DNA from: Variovorax paradoxus
GTDB taxonomy: Bacteria; Pseudomonadota; Gammaproteobacteria; Burkholderiales; Burkholderiaceae_C
Direction of reading: 5' to 3'
Assembly: GCF_018614915.1 (NCBI RefSeq)
Contig: NZ_JAGGNU010000040.1
Span: 62,001-126,000 of the forward strand
Length of the DNA: 64,000 bases
A model generated the notes under the pieces. The model worked only from the letters and a program-made list of their open reading frames with translations, was not told the origin of the DNA and made no database searches. The position numbers were made by a program, and so were the translations under genes. Below are positions 31,883-40,364 of the stretch, piece after piece (positions within the stretch are counted from its first letter, which is position 1; every line of letters starts with the position of its first letter).

Positions 31883-34315
31883 ATGAAGAAGATGAAACTC
31901 GTGATGGTCGGCAACGGCATGGCCGGCGTGCGCACGCTCGAAGAACTGATCAAGATCGAGCCCGATCTCTACGACATCACCGTCTTCGGCGCCGAGCCGC
32001 ATCCCAACTACAACCGCATCCTGCTGTCGCCGGTGCTCGCCGGCGAGCAGACGGTCGACGAGATCGTGCTCAACAGCTGGGAGTGGTATGCCGAGAACAA
32101 GATCACGCTGCACGCCGGCAAGAAGGTGGTCGAGGTCGATCGAGTCAAGCGCATCGTGCGCGCCGACGACGGCACCGAGGCCGCCTACGACCGGCTGCTG
32201 ATGTGCACCGGCTCCAACCCCTTCATGCTGCCCGTGCCGGGCAAGGACCTGAAGGGCGTGATCGCCTACCGCGACATCGCCGACACCGACTACATGATCG
32301 GGACCGCGAAGACGCACAAGAACGCGGTGGTCATCGGCGGCGGCCTGCTGGGCCTCGAGGCGGCCAACGGCCTGATGCTGCGCGGCATGAACGTGACGGT
32401 GGTGCACGTCATGCCCTGGCTCATGGAGCGCCAGCTCGACGACGTGGCCGGCAAGCTGCTGCAGAAGTCGCTGGAAGACCGCGGGCTCAAGTTCCTGATC
32501 GGCGCGCAGACGCAGGAGCTGGTGGGCGGCGACGAAGGCCGCGTCACCGCCATCCGCTTCAAGGACGGCACCGAAGTCGCGGCCGACCTGGTCGTGATGG
32601 CGGTCGGCATCCGTCCCAACGTCGAGCTGGCCGAGAAGATGCGGCTGCACTGCAACCGCGGCATCGTGGTCACCGACACCATGCAGACCGTGACCGATGC
32701 GCGCATCTACTCGGTCGGCGAATGCGCGGCGCACCGCGGCATCGCCTACGGGCTGGTGGCGCCCCTGTTCGAGCAGGCCAAGGTGGCGGCCAACCACCTG
32801 GCGCAGTTCGGCATCGGCCGTTACCTCGGATCGCTGACCTCGACCAAGCTCAAGGTCACGGGCATCGACCTGTTCTCGGCCGGCGAGTTCATGGGCGGCG
32901 AAGGCACCGAGGAGATCGTGATGAGCGATCCCTTCGGCGGCGTCTACAAGAAGCTCGTGATCAAGGACGACAAGCTGGTCGGCGCTTGCCTCTACGGCGA
33001 CACGGTGGACGGCAGCTGGTACTTCAAGCTCCTGCGCGACGGCCGCAGCGTGCATGACATCCGCGACAAGCTGATGTTCGGCGAATCCAACATCGGCGAC
33101 ACCGGCCACGAGGGCCACAGCAAGGCCGCCAGCATGCCCGACGACGCCGAGGTCTGCGGCTGCAACGGCGTCAGCAAGGGCACCATCTGCAAGGCGATCA
33201 AGGACAAGGGCCTGTTCACGCTCGAAGAGGTGAAGAAGCACACCAAGGCCAGCGCGTCCTGCGGCTCGTGCACCGGCCTGGTGGAGCAGATCCTGATGTT
33301 CACCGCCGGCGGCGACTACTCCGCCACGCCGAAGAAGAAAGCGGTCTGCAGCTGCACCGACGCCAGCCACCAGGACGTGCGCGACGCGATCCGCAAGGAG
33401 CACTGGCTCACGCACGACGCGGTCTACCGCGGCCTCGGCTGGCGCACGCCCAACGGCTGCGCCACCTGCCGCCCGGCCGTCAACTACTACGTGATCTCGA
33501 CCTGGCCCAAGGAGGCGAAGGACGACCCGCAGAGCCGCTTCATCAACGAGCGCAGCCACGCCAACATCCAGAAGGACGGCACCTATTCGGTGATCCCGCG
33601 CATGTGGGGCGGCCACACCACGCCCGACGAGCTGCGCCGCATCGCGGATGCGGCCGACAAGTACAAGATCCCGACGGTCAAGGTCACGGGCGGCCAGCGC
33701 ATCGACCTGCTGGGCGTGAAGAAGGAAGACCTGGAGAACGTCTGGAAGGACATCGGCATGCCTTCGGGCTTCGCCTACGCCAAGTCGCTGCGCACGGTGA
33801 AGACCTGCGTCGGCAGCGAGTGGTGCCGCTTCGGCACGCAGGACTCGACGCAGATGGGCAAGGACCTGGAGCGCGCGCTGTGGGCCATGTACTCGCCGCA
33901 CAAGGTCAAGCTCGCCGTCTCGGGCTGCCCGCGCAACTGCGCCGAGGCCGGCATCAAGGACGTCGGCGTGATCGGCGTCGACTCGGGCTGGGAGCTCTAC
34001 GTCGGCGGCAACGGCGGCATCAAGACCGAGGTGGCGCAGTTCCTCGTGAAGGTCAAGACCTCCGAGGAAGTGATGGAGTACGCCGGCGCCTTCCTGCAGC
34101 TGTACCGCGAGGAGGGCTGGTACCTGGAGCGCACGGTGCACTACATCGGCCGCGTCGGCCTGGACTACGTGAAGAAGAAGATTCTCGAGGACGCCGAAGG
34201 CCGCAAGGCCTTGTGGGAGCGGCTGCAGTTCGCGCTCGACGGCGAACCGGATCCGTGGTTCGAATCGAGCCAGGCCTCGGTCGACGTGCGGCAGTTCACG
34301 CCGCTGACGGCGTGA
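31883..34315 (+). CDS. nirB: Assimilatory nitrite reductase [NAD(P)H], large subunit
   Basis: Reduces nitrite to ammonium in the cytoplasm. The 810-residue protein has an N-terminal FAD/NAD oxidoreductase domain (VMVGNGMAGVRTLEELIK; second nucleotide site VVIGGGLLGLEAANGL), a BFD-like 2Fe-2S domain (CGCNGVSKGTIC .. SCGSCTGLV, residues ~430-475), and the sirohaem/4Fe-4S half with CVGSEWC and SGCPRNC (residues ~640-690). The 65-base gap to the divergent kinase gene must hold its promoter. Followed by the PilJ-like gene and nirD. Confidence 0.97.
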   Translation: MKKMKLVMVGNGMAGVRTLEELIKIEPDLYDITVFGAEPHPNYNRILLSPVLAGEQTVDEIVLNSWEWYAENKITLHAGKKVVEVDRVKRIVRADDGTEAAYDRLLMCTGSNPFMLPVPGKDLKGVIAYRDIADTDYMIGTAKTHKNAVVIGGGLLGLEAANGLMLRGMNVTVVHVMPWLMERQLDDVAGKLLQKSLEDRGLKFLIGAQTQELVGGDEGRVTAIRFKDGTEVAADLVVMAVGIRPNVELAEKMRLHCNRGIVVTDTMQTVTDARIYSVGECAAHRGIAYGLVAPLFEQAKVAANHLAQFGIGRYLGSLTSTKLKVTGIDLFSAGEFMGGEGTEEIVMSDPFGGVYKKLVIKDDKLVGACLYGDTVDGSWYFKLLRDGRSVHDIRDKLMFGESNIGDTGHEGHSKAASMPDDAEVCGCNGVSKGTICKAIKDKGLFTLEEVKKHTKASASCGSCTGLVEQILMFTAGGDYSATPKKKAVCSCTDASHQDVRDAIRKEHWLTHDAVYRGLGWRTPNGCATCRPAVNYYVISTWPKEAKDDPQSRFINERSHANIQKDGTYSVIPRMWGGHTTPDELRRIADAADKYKIPTVKVTGGQRIDLLGVKKEDLENVWKDIGMPSGFAYAKSLRTVKTCVGSEWCRFGTQDSTQMGKDLERALWAMYSPHKVKLAVSGCPRNCAEAGIKDVGVIGVDSGWELYVGGNGGIKTEVAQFLVKVKTSEEVMEYAGAFLQLYREEGWYLERTVHYIGRVGLDYVKKKILEDAEGRKALWERLQFALDGEPDPWFESSQASVDVRQFTPLTA

Positions 34316-34347
34316 ACGGGCGCGAAGCCGCCACTCGGAGAGATCAT

Positions 34348-35127
34348 TTGAAACGACGACTCTTCATCGCCTCGACCGCCCTGGTCGGCCTGGGCGCGCG
34401 CGCCCAGGTGGCCGACCTCAACGACGCCATCAACAAGGCCGGGCGCCAGCGCATGCTGTCGCAGCGTGCGAGCAAGGCCTACCTCGCGCTGGTGCACAAA
34501 GTGGAGGCACGCAGCGCCCAGCAGGTGCTGGACCGGTCCATCGCCCTGTTCGACCGCCAACTGGTCGAGCTCAAGACCTTCGCGCCCAGCGCCGCCATCC
34601 GCGGCACCTACGACGCGCTTGCCGTCGCCTGGAGCGACTTCAAGAGAGAACTGACCAGTCTCGCACCGAGCAATGACCACGCGGCCAAGGTCGTCAAGCT
34701 GGACGCCGCGGTGCTCGCCCTGGCACACCAGGGCACGACGCAGTACGAAGCAGCCTCGGGCAAGTCGGTGGGCAAGCTGGTCAACATCGCGGGCCGGCAG
34801 CGCATGCTGTCGCAACGCATGGCCAAGTTCTACCTGGCCAATGCCCTTCAGATCGACCCGGCCGGCAGCGTCGCCGAGATCGCCAAGGCGCGCTCGGAGT
34901 TCGTTGCAGCACTGGAAATCCTGCGGGGCGCGCCCGAGGCCACGGCGCAGATCAAGGAAGAGCTGGTGCTGGCCGATGCGCAGTGGGTGTTTTTCAATCA
35001 CGGCCTTCAGCGCGTGGAAGGCGCCGGCGCGTCGCCCAAGCTCATGTCCGACGTGTTCGTCACCAGCGAGAACCTGCTGTCGATCATGGATCGCGTCACC
35101 GGCCTGTATTCCAACCTCGAAACCTAG
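34348..35127 (+). CDS. Periplasmic PilJ/NarX-type domain protein
   Basis: The 259-residue product begins at TTG 34348 after a GGAGAG ribosome site and has a signal peptide (KRRLFIASTALVGLGARA, cleavage near residue 19). Mature protein has two repeats of the PilJ-type motif, INKAGRQRMLSQRASKAY and VNIAGRQRMLSQRMAKFY, each starting a helical unit. There is no kinase, HAMP or membrane helix, so it is a soluble stand-alone sensor-like domain. It is inserted between nirB and nirD in the operon. A periplasmic nitrate/nitrite-binding role is plausible because the same fold forms the sensor of NarX; function is inferred. Confidence 0.85.
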   Translation: MKRRLFIASTALVGLGARAQVADLNDAINKAGRQRMLSQRASKAYLALVHKVEARSAQQVLDRSIALFDRQLVELKTFAPSAAIRGTYDALAVAWSDFKRELTSLAPSNDHAAKVVKLDAAVLALAHQGTTQYEAASGKSVGKLVNIAGRQRMLSQRMAKFYLANALQIDPAGSVAEIAKARSEFVAALEILRGAPEATAQIKEELVLADAQWVFFNHGLQRVEGAGASPKLMSDVFVTSENLLSIMDRVTGLYSNLET

Positions 35128-35138
35128 AGAGACCCGTC

Positions 35139-35564
35139 ATGAGTGAATGGAAAGTCATCTGCCGCGTCGACGACATCCCCGTGCTCGGCGCGCGCCGCGT
35201 GGCGAGGCCGGTGGGCGTGGACGTCGCGGTCTTCCGCAATGCCGAGAACCAGGTGTTCGCGCTGCTCGACCGCTGCCCGCACAAGGGCGGGCCGCTCTCC
35301 CAGGGCATCGTGTTCGGCACCAGCGTGGCCTGCCCGCTGCACAACTGGGCGATCGGCCTTGACGACGGCTGCGCGAAGTCGCCCGACGCGGGCTGCACGC
35401 CGCGCTTCGCGGTCAAGGTCGAAGATGAGCGGGTCATGCTGGATGCGCGCGAACTGGCAACGCTCGCGCTCGATCTGGCTGCGCCTCGCGCGGGTCCCGG
35501 CGCCGCGACGGCCGGCAAGCTGGGTGACGCGAGCTTCGACGTCCAGGCGCCCCACGGCATATAG
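35139..35564 (+). CDS. nirD: Nitrite reductase small subunit
   Basis: NirD is a Rieske-like partner of NirB. The 141-residue protein has an intact Rieske 2Fe-2S motif, CPHKGGPL and CPLHNW, whereas E. coli NirD has lost the ligands. The last ~35 residues form an Ala-rich tail ending SFDVQAPHGI. The start ATG 35139 is 11 bases after the PilJ-like gene. Confidence 0.93.
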   Translation: MSEWKVICRVDDIPVLGARRVARPVGVDVAVFRNAENQVFALLDRCPHKGGPLSQGIVFGTSVACPLHNWAIGLDDGCAKSPDAGCTPRFAVKVEDERVMLDARELATLALDLAAPRAGPGAATAGKLGDASFDVQAPHGI

Positions 35565-35584
35565 GCGCAGCAAGGCATACGGTA

Positions 35585-35701
35585 ATGAAAGAGACCCACT
35601 CCACCTGCCCCTACTGCGGCGTGGGCTGCGGACGCGCCTGCGGCGGTCCGCTTCGCGGTGCATGTGAACGCCGCAGCCTGGACGTTGGTTGCCATGACTG
35701 A
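35585..35701 (+). pseudogene. Partial duplicate of the nasC start (38-codon frame)
   Basis: A frame starting at ATG 35585 begins MKETHSTCPYCGVGCG, 14 of 16 residues identical to the NasC start MTETRSTCPYCGVGCG. A 32-base stretch at 35600-35631 is repeated exactly at 35709-35740, at the same offset from its ATG. After the 4Fe-4S motif the copy loses similarity and stops at 35701, overlapping the nasC start out of frame. It is most likely a remnant of a local duplication; a leader-peptide role is possible. Confidence 0.6.
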
Positions 35702-38498
35702 AACACGATCCACCTGCCCCTACTGCGGCGTGGGCTGCGGCGTGATCATCGAGTCCGATGGCGCGCAGATCACCGGCGTGCGCGGCGATCCCGAGCACCC
35801 GGCCAACTTCGGCCGCCTGTGCACCAAGGGCTCGACCCTGCACCTGACCGCCAGCGCGGCGGTCACCTTGCAGACGCGCCTGCTGCAACCGATGCGGCGT
35901 GCCGAGCGCGGCGCAGCGCCCCAAGCCGTCGGCTGGGACACGGCGCTCGACACGGCAGCCGACAAGTTCGCCCAGGTGATCCGCGACCACGGCCCCGACG
36001 CCGTCGGCTTCTACGTCTCGGGCCAGCTGCTCACCGAGGACTACTACGTCTTCAACAAGCTGGCCAAGGGCCTCGTCGGCACCAACAACATCGACACCAA
36101 CTCGCGCCTGTGCATGAGCAGCGCGGTGGCGGGCTACAAGAAGACGCTGGGTGCCGACGCGCCGCCGGCATGCTACGACGACCTGAAGCACGCCGAGTGC
36201 CTGTTCATCGCTGGCAGCAACACCGCCTGGGCCCATCCGATCCTGTTCCGCCGCATCGAGGATGCGAAGGCGGCCAACCCGGCGCTGAAGATCGTCGTGG
36301 CCGATCCGCGCCGTACCGACACCTGCGAGATCGCCGACCTGCACTTGGCCATCCAGCCGGGCACCGACGTCATGCTCTTCAACGGCATGCTGCACCTGAT
36401 GCTGTGGGAAGGCTGGACCGATGCGCGCTACATCGCCGCCCACACCAGCGGCTTCGAGGCGCTCAAGGCCACCGTGCGCGACTGCACGCCCGATCGCGTG
36501 GCGCAGACCTGCGGCATCTCCAAGGACGACCTGCTGCAGGCCGCGCGCCTGTTCGCCACCTCGGCCGCGACCCTGAGCCTCTACTGCCAGGGCCTGAACC
36601 AGTCCTCGTCCGGCACGGCCAAGAACGCCGCGCTGATCAACCTGCATCTCGCGACCGCACAGATCGGCAAACCCGGCGCCGGCCCCTTTTCGCTGACCGG
36701 CCAGCCCAACGCCATGGGCGGGCGCGAAGTCGGCGGCCTGGCCAACCTGCTGTCGGCGCATCGCGAGCTGGCCAACCCCGACCATCGCGCCGAGGTCGCC
36801 GCGCTGTGGGGACTGCCTTCGGTGCCCGAGAAGCCCGGCAAGACCGCGGTCGAGATGTTCCAGGCCGCCGCCGACGGCGAGATCCGCGCGCTGTGGATCG
36901 CCTGCACCAACCCGGCGCAGTCGATGCCCGACCAGTCCACCGTGCGCCGCGCACTCGAGCGCTGCGAATTCGTGGTGGTCCAGGAAGCCTTCTCGACCAC
37001 CTCCACCTGCGGCTTCGCCGACCTGCTGCTGCCGGCCACCACCTGGGGCGAGAAGAGCGGCACCGTCACCAACAGCGAGCGCCGCATCTCGCGCGTGCGG
37101 CCGGCCGTCGCGGCACCAGGCGAAACGCGCGACGACTGGGCCATCGGAACGGCTTTCGCGTGCCGGCTCGAAGCACGGCTGGGACGCACGAACACGCTGT
37201 TCCCCTACCCGAACGCGGAAGCCGTGTGGAACGAGCATCGCGAATCGACGCGCGGCCGCGATCTGGACATCACCGGCATGAGCTACGCGATGCTCGAAGC
37301 CGCGCCGCAGCAATGGCCGCTGCGCGAAGGCGAAGCCACCGGCCGCGCCCGACTCTACGAAGACGGCGTGTTCGCCACGCCCGATGGCCGCGCGCGCTTC
37401 GCCGACGTCGCCTACAAGCCGGTGGCCGAGGCGCGCGAAGCGCGCTATCCCTTCTCGCTCAACACCGGGCGGCTGCGCGACCAGTGGCACGGCATGAGCC
37501 GAACCGGCACGCTGGGCCGCCTGTTCGGCCACGCGGCCGAGCCCACGGTGCAGATGCACGCGCAGGACATGGCACGGCGCCAGTTGAAGGAAGGCGACCT
37601 GGTGCACGTCACCTCGCGGCGCGGCTCGATCGTGCTGCCCGTGGCGGCCAGCGCCGAGGTGGGCATGAGCCAGGCCTTCATCGCCATGCACTGGGGCGAG
37701 GAATACCTGAGCGGCCGCTCGAGCACCGGCGAACGGCTGGCCGGCGTCAACGCACTCACGACGCCGGCCTTCTGCCCCGATTCGAAGCAGCCCGAGCTCA
37801 AGCATGCGGCGGTCAAAATCCTCAAGGCCGAGCTTCCCTGGTCGCTGCTGGCGGTCGCCTGGCTGCCGCCGGATGCGGCGCTGCATGTCCGCGAGGCCCT
37901 GCGCGAATTGATGCCGTCGTTCTCGTTTGCGAGCTGCGTGCCCTTCGGCAGCGGCGGCGCTCTGGAGGGCAGCGGGCCGGAACGCACCGGCATCCTTTTT
38001 CGCGCGGCCGCCTACGAGGCGCCGCCCAACGACGTGCTGGTGCGCATCGAAAGCCTGCTGGCGCTCGGCGGCGCCGACACCCTGCGCTATGCCGACGCCA
38101 AGCACGGGCAGCGGCGCGCGGCGCGGCTGGTGCGCGACGGCAATGACGCGCACCTCGAAGGCTTCCTCTTGGCTGGCGACACGCGCGCCGAGGCCTGGAT
38201 CAAGACCCTGCTGCAGGACCAGCTGCCCGCGCAGGCCTATGGCCGGCAGCTGCTCAAGCCCGGCGCCGCCGCCCCGGCCGGCGTGGCGGCACGCGGCAAG
38301 GTCGTGTGCAGCTGCTTCGGCGTGACGCAGACCGCGATCGGCGAACAACTGGCGACGGCTTCGGGCTCCGATGCGGAGCGCCTGGCCCAATTGCAGGGCG
38401 CGCTGAAATGCGGCACCAACTGCGGCTCTTGCCTGCCCGAACTCAAGCGCCTGGTGCGCGCGGACGCGGCGCCAATGATCTCGCCGGCATTTGCATGA
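35694..38498 (+). CDS. nasC: Assimilatory nitrate reductase, catalytic subunit
   Basis: Reduces nitrate to nitrite in the cytoplasm with Mo-bis-MGD. The 934-residue protein has an N-terminal 4Fe-4S motif (STCPYCGVGCGVIIE), the molybdopterin oxidoreductase core with NTNSRLCMSSAV, the C-terminal molydopterin-binding domain (NTGRLRDQWHGMSRTG), and a final BFD-like 2Fe-2S domain (VVCSCFGVTQTAIG .. CGTNCGSCLPELK). The extra C-terminal cluster matches NasA/NasC-type enzymes. ATG 35694 was chosen over 35658 because the protein then starts just ahead of the Cys motif. No signal peptide. Confidence 0.95.
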   Translation: MTETRSTCPYCGVGCGVIIESDGAQITGVRGDPEHPANFGRLCTKGSTLHLTASAAVTLQTRLLQPMRRAERGAAPQAVGWDTALDTAADKFAQVIRDHGPDAVGFYVSGQLLTEDYYVFNKLAKGLVGTNNIDTNSRLCMSSAVAGYKKTLGADAPPACYDDLKHAECLFIAGSNTAWAHPILFRRIEDAKAANPALKIVVADPRRTDTCEIADLHLAIQPGTDVMLFNGMLHLMLWEGWTDARYIAAHTSGFEALKATVRDCTPDRVAQTCGISKDDLLQAARLFATSAATLSLYCQGLNQSSSGTAKNAALINLHLATAQIGKPGAGPFSLTGQPNAMGGREVGGLANLLSAHRELANPDHRAEVAALWGLPSVPEKPGKTAVEMFQAAADGEIRALWIACTNPAQSMPDQSTVRRALERCEFVVVQEAFSTTSTCGFADLLLPATTWGEKSGTVTNSERRISRVRPAVAAPGETRDDWAIGTAFACRLEARLGRTNTLFPYPNAEAVWNEHRESTRGRDLDITGMSYAMLEAAPQQWPLREGEATGRARLYEDGVFATPDGRARFADVAYKPVAEAREARYPFSLNTGRLRDQWHGMSRTGTLGRLFGHAAEPTVQMHAQDMARRQLKEGDLVHVTSRRGSIVLPVAASAEVGMSQAFIAMHWGEEYLSGRSSTGERLAGVNALTTPAFCPDSKQPELKHAAVKILKAELPWSLLAVAWLPPDAALHVREALRELMPSFSFASCVPFGSGGALEGSGPERTGILFRAAAYEAPPNDVLVRIESLLALGGADTLRYADAKHGQRRAARLVRDGNDAHLEGFLLAGDTRAEAWIKTLLQDQLPAQAYGRQLLKPGAAAPAGVAARGKVVCSCFGVTQTAIGEQLATASGSDAERLAQLQGALKCGTNCGSCLPELKRLVRADAAPMISPAFA

Positions 38499-38584
38499 GC
38501 GCACCAGCCATTTCCCTTCCTGCGCCTCGGGGCATAAGCGCACACGCTTTGCGGCATAAGCCTTGCGGGACAATCGGCTCACCC

Positions 38585-39499
38585 ATGGGAATCAGCCACT
38601 ACATCAAGGAAATCGGCCGCGGTGCGCGCGGCGCGAAGCCGCTGAACCGCGAGCAGGCCTGCGACCTGTTCGGGCAGGTGCTCGACGGCAGCGTCACCGA
38701 CCTGGAGACCGGCGCCTTCTGCCTGGCCATGCGCATCAAGGGCGAGACGCCTGAGGAACTGGCCGGCTTCCTCGACGCCACGCACGCACGCCTCGAACGC
38801 TTTCCCGCCACCGAGCGGCCGCTGGTGGTGCTGCCCAGCTACAACGGCGCGCGCCGGCTGCCGGTGCTGACGCCCCTGCTGGCGCTGCTGCTGGCGCGCG
38901 AAGGCCTACCGGTACTGGTCCACGGCGCCGCCAGCGAATCGACCCGGGTGCTGGCCTCCAACGTGCTCGCGGCGCTCGACGTGCAGCCGCTCGCAGCCAT
39001 CCGCCCCATCGCCGACGGCGAAGCGGTCTTCGCGCCGACCGAGCTGCTGAGCCCGGGCCTCAAGCGCCTGCTCGACGTGCGGCGCGTGGTCGGCCTGCGC
39101 AATCCAGGCCACAGCGTGGTCAAGCTCATGCAGCCGAGCCAGGGCGCCTGCGTGGTGGTCGGCAGCTACACGCATCCCGCCTATGCCGAGTCGATGGCCG
39201 CGACCTTCGCGCTGCTGGGCATGACCGCCCTGCTCTCGCGCGGCCTCGAAGGCGAGAGCGTGGCCGATCCGCGCCGCACCGCCCAGGTCGACGGCTTCGT
39301 CCGCGGCCGACGCATCGAGCTGCAATCCCAACAGCCCGGCACGCAGTCCGACGTGCCGGGTCTGCCGAGCGAGATCGACATCGCCACGACCGCCGCCTAT
39401 ACGCGGCGCGTCCTGGCCGGCGAGCTGCCGGTGCCGGACGCGATCGCGCAACAGGTCCGGCAGGTCCTGCAACTGGCCCAACAGACGGAGTACACATGA
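38585..39499 (+). CDS. ybiB: YbiB-type protein (TrpD2 / glycosyltransferase family 3 fold)
   Basis: The 304-residue product starts MGISHYIKEIGRGARGAK and has the anthranilate phosphoribosyltransferase-like fold: a helical N-terminal domain and HGAASESTRVLASNVL, GLRNPGHSVVKLMQP and GSYTHPAY segments. E. coli YbiB is a DNA-binding protein of this fold without known catalytic activity. It is often found in nas clusters of pseudomonads and Burkholderiales from general knowledge, but its role there is unknown. Its stop overlaps cobA by 4 bases. Confidence 0.88.
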   Translation: MGISHYIKEIGRGARGAKPLNREQACDLFGQVLDGSVTDLETGAFCLAMRIKGETPEELAGFLDATHARLERFPATERPLVVLPSYNGARRLPVLTPLLALLLAREGLPVLVHGAASESTRVLASNVLAALDVQPLAAIRPIADGEAVFAPTELLSPGLKRLLDVRRVVGLRNPGHSVVKLMQPSQGACVVVGSYTHPAYAESMAATFALLGMTALLSRGLEGESVADPRRTAQVDGFVRGRRIELQSQQPGTQSDVPGLPSEIDIATTAAYTRRVLAGELPVPDAIAQQVRQVLQLAQQTEYT

Positions 39500-40284
39500 G
39501 CCATCTTTCCCATCAAGGCAGCTGCACCTTGGTCGGTGCGGGTCCCGGCGATCCCGAGCTGCTGACCATCAAGGCCGTCAAGGCGATCCAGGCGGCCACG
39601 GTGCTGCTGGTCGACGACCTCGTCAACGAAGAGGTCCTGGCCTATGCGCGGCCCGGCGCACGCATCGTCCACGTCGGCAAGCGCGGCGGCTGCAGGAGCA
39701 CGCCGCAGGCCTTCATCGAGCGCCTCATGATCACCGCGGTGCGCGAGGGCGAGACCGTGGTGCGCCTCAAGGGCGGCGACCCCTTCATCTTCGGCCGCGG
39801 CGGCGAGGAGGTGGAGCACCTGCGCGAGGAAGGCATCGAGGTGCGGGTGGTCAACGGCATCACCGCCGGGCTGGCGGCCGTCACGGCGCTGGGCGTTCCG
39901 CTCACCCACCGCGACCATGCGCAAGGCGTGGTGTTCGTCACCGGCCATGCCAAAACGGGTCATGCGGCCGGCGAGCATCCGACCGACTGGCGCGCCCTCG
40001 CGAAGACGGCGCGCGACGCGCGGCTCACCCTCGTGATCTACATGGGCGTCACCGGCATGGCGCACATCCAGGCCGAGCTGCTGCACGGCCTGGCGGGCGA
40101 TACGCCGGTGGCGGTGATCCAGCACGCCAGCCTGCCGCAGCAGCGCCACGTCGCGACCACGCTCGCGCGCCTGCCCTCCGACCTGGCGGCCGCGGGGCTC
40201 GGCAGCCCCTCGGTGATCGTGGTCGGCGACGTGCTGCGCGGCCTGGCCGCGGCCGGCGTGCCGGCGACGCGCTTCGGCACCTGA
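39496..40284 (+). CDS. cobA: Uroporphyrinogen-III C-methyltransferase
   Basis: Methylates uroporphyrinogen III twice with SAM to give precorrin-2, the precursor of the sirohaem in NirB. The 262-residue protein has the SAM-binding VGAGPGDPELLTIKAVKAI, the LVDDLVN segment, RLKGGDPFIFGRGGEE and the VNGITAGLAA motif. It has no CysG-type dehydrogenase/chelatase part, so sirohaem completion must occur elsewhere. ATGA overlap with the upstream ybiB gene. Confidence 0.95.
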   Translation: MSHLSHQGSCTLVGAGPGDPELLTIKAVKAIQAATVLLVDDLVNEEVLAYARPGARIVHVGKRGGCRSTPQAFIERLMITAVREGETVVRLKGGDPFIFGRGGEEVEHLREEGIEVRVVNGITAGLAAVTALGVPLTHRDHAQGVVFVTGHAKTGHAAGEHPTDWRALAKTARDARLTLVIYMGVTGMAHIQAELLHGLAGDTPVAVIQHASLPQQRHVATTLARLPSDLAAAGLGSPSVIVVGDVLRGLAAAGVPATRFGT

Positions 40285-40364
40285 CCCGGCCGTTCGGACA
40301 GTCGGCGCGCTGCAGCTGCAGCCCTAAAATCGCCCAGCCCTCGAACAACGGGCGGGAGATCACG

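Noticed and set aside
31814..34141. A 775-codon open frame opposite nirB
   Set aside because: Shadow of nirB; the real gene has all sirohaem and FAD motifs.
35124..38582. An 1152-codon open frame on the minus strand opposite nasC
   Set aside because: It is antisense to a clear molybdoenzyme; its translation is His/Arg/Gly/Ala-rich with no recognisable domain, as expected from high-GC third positions.
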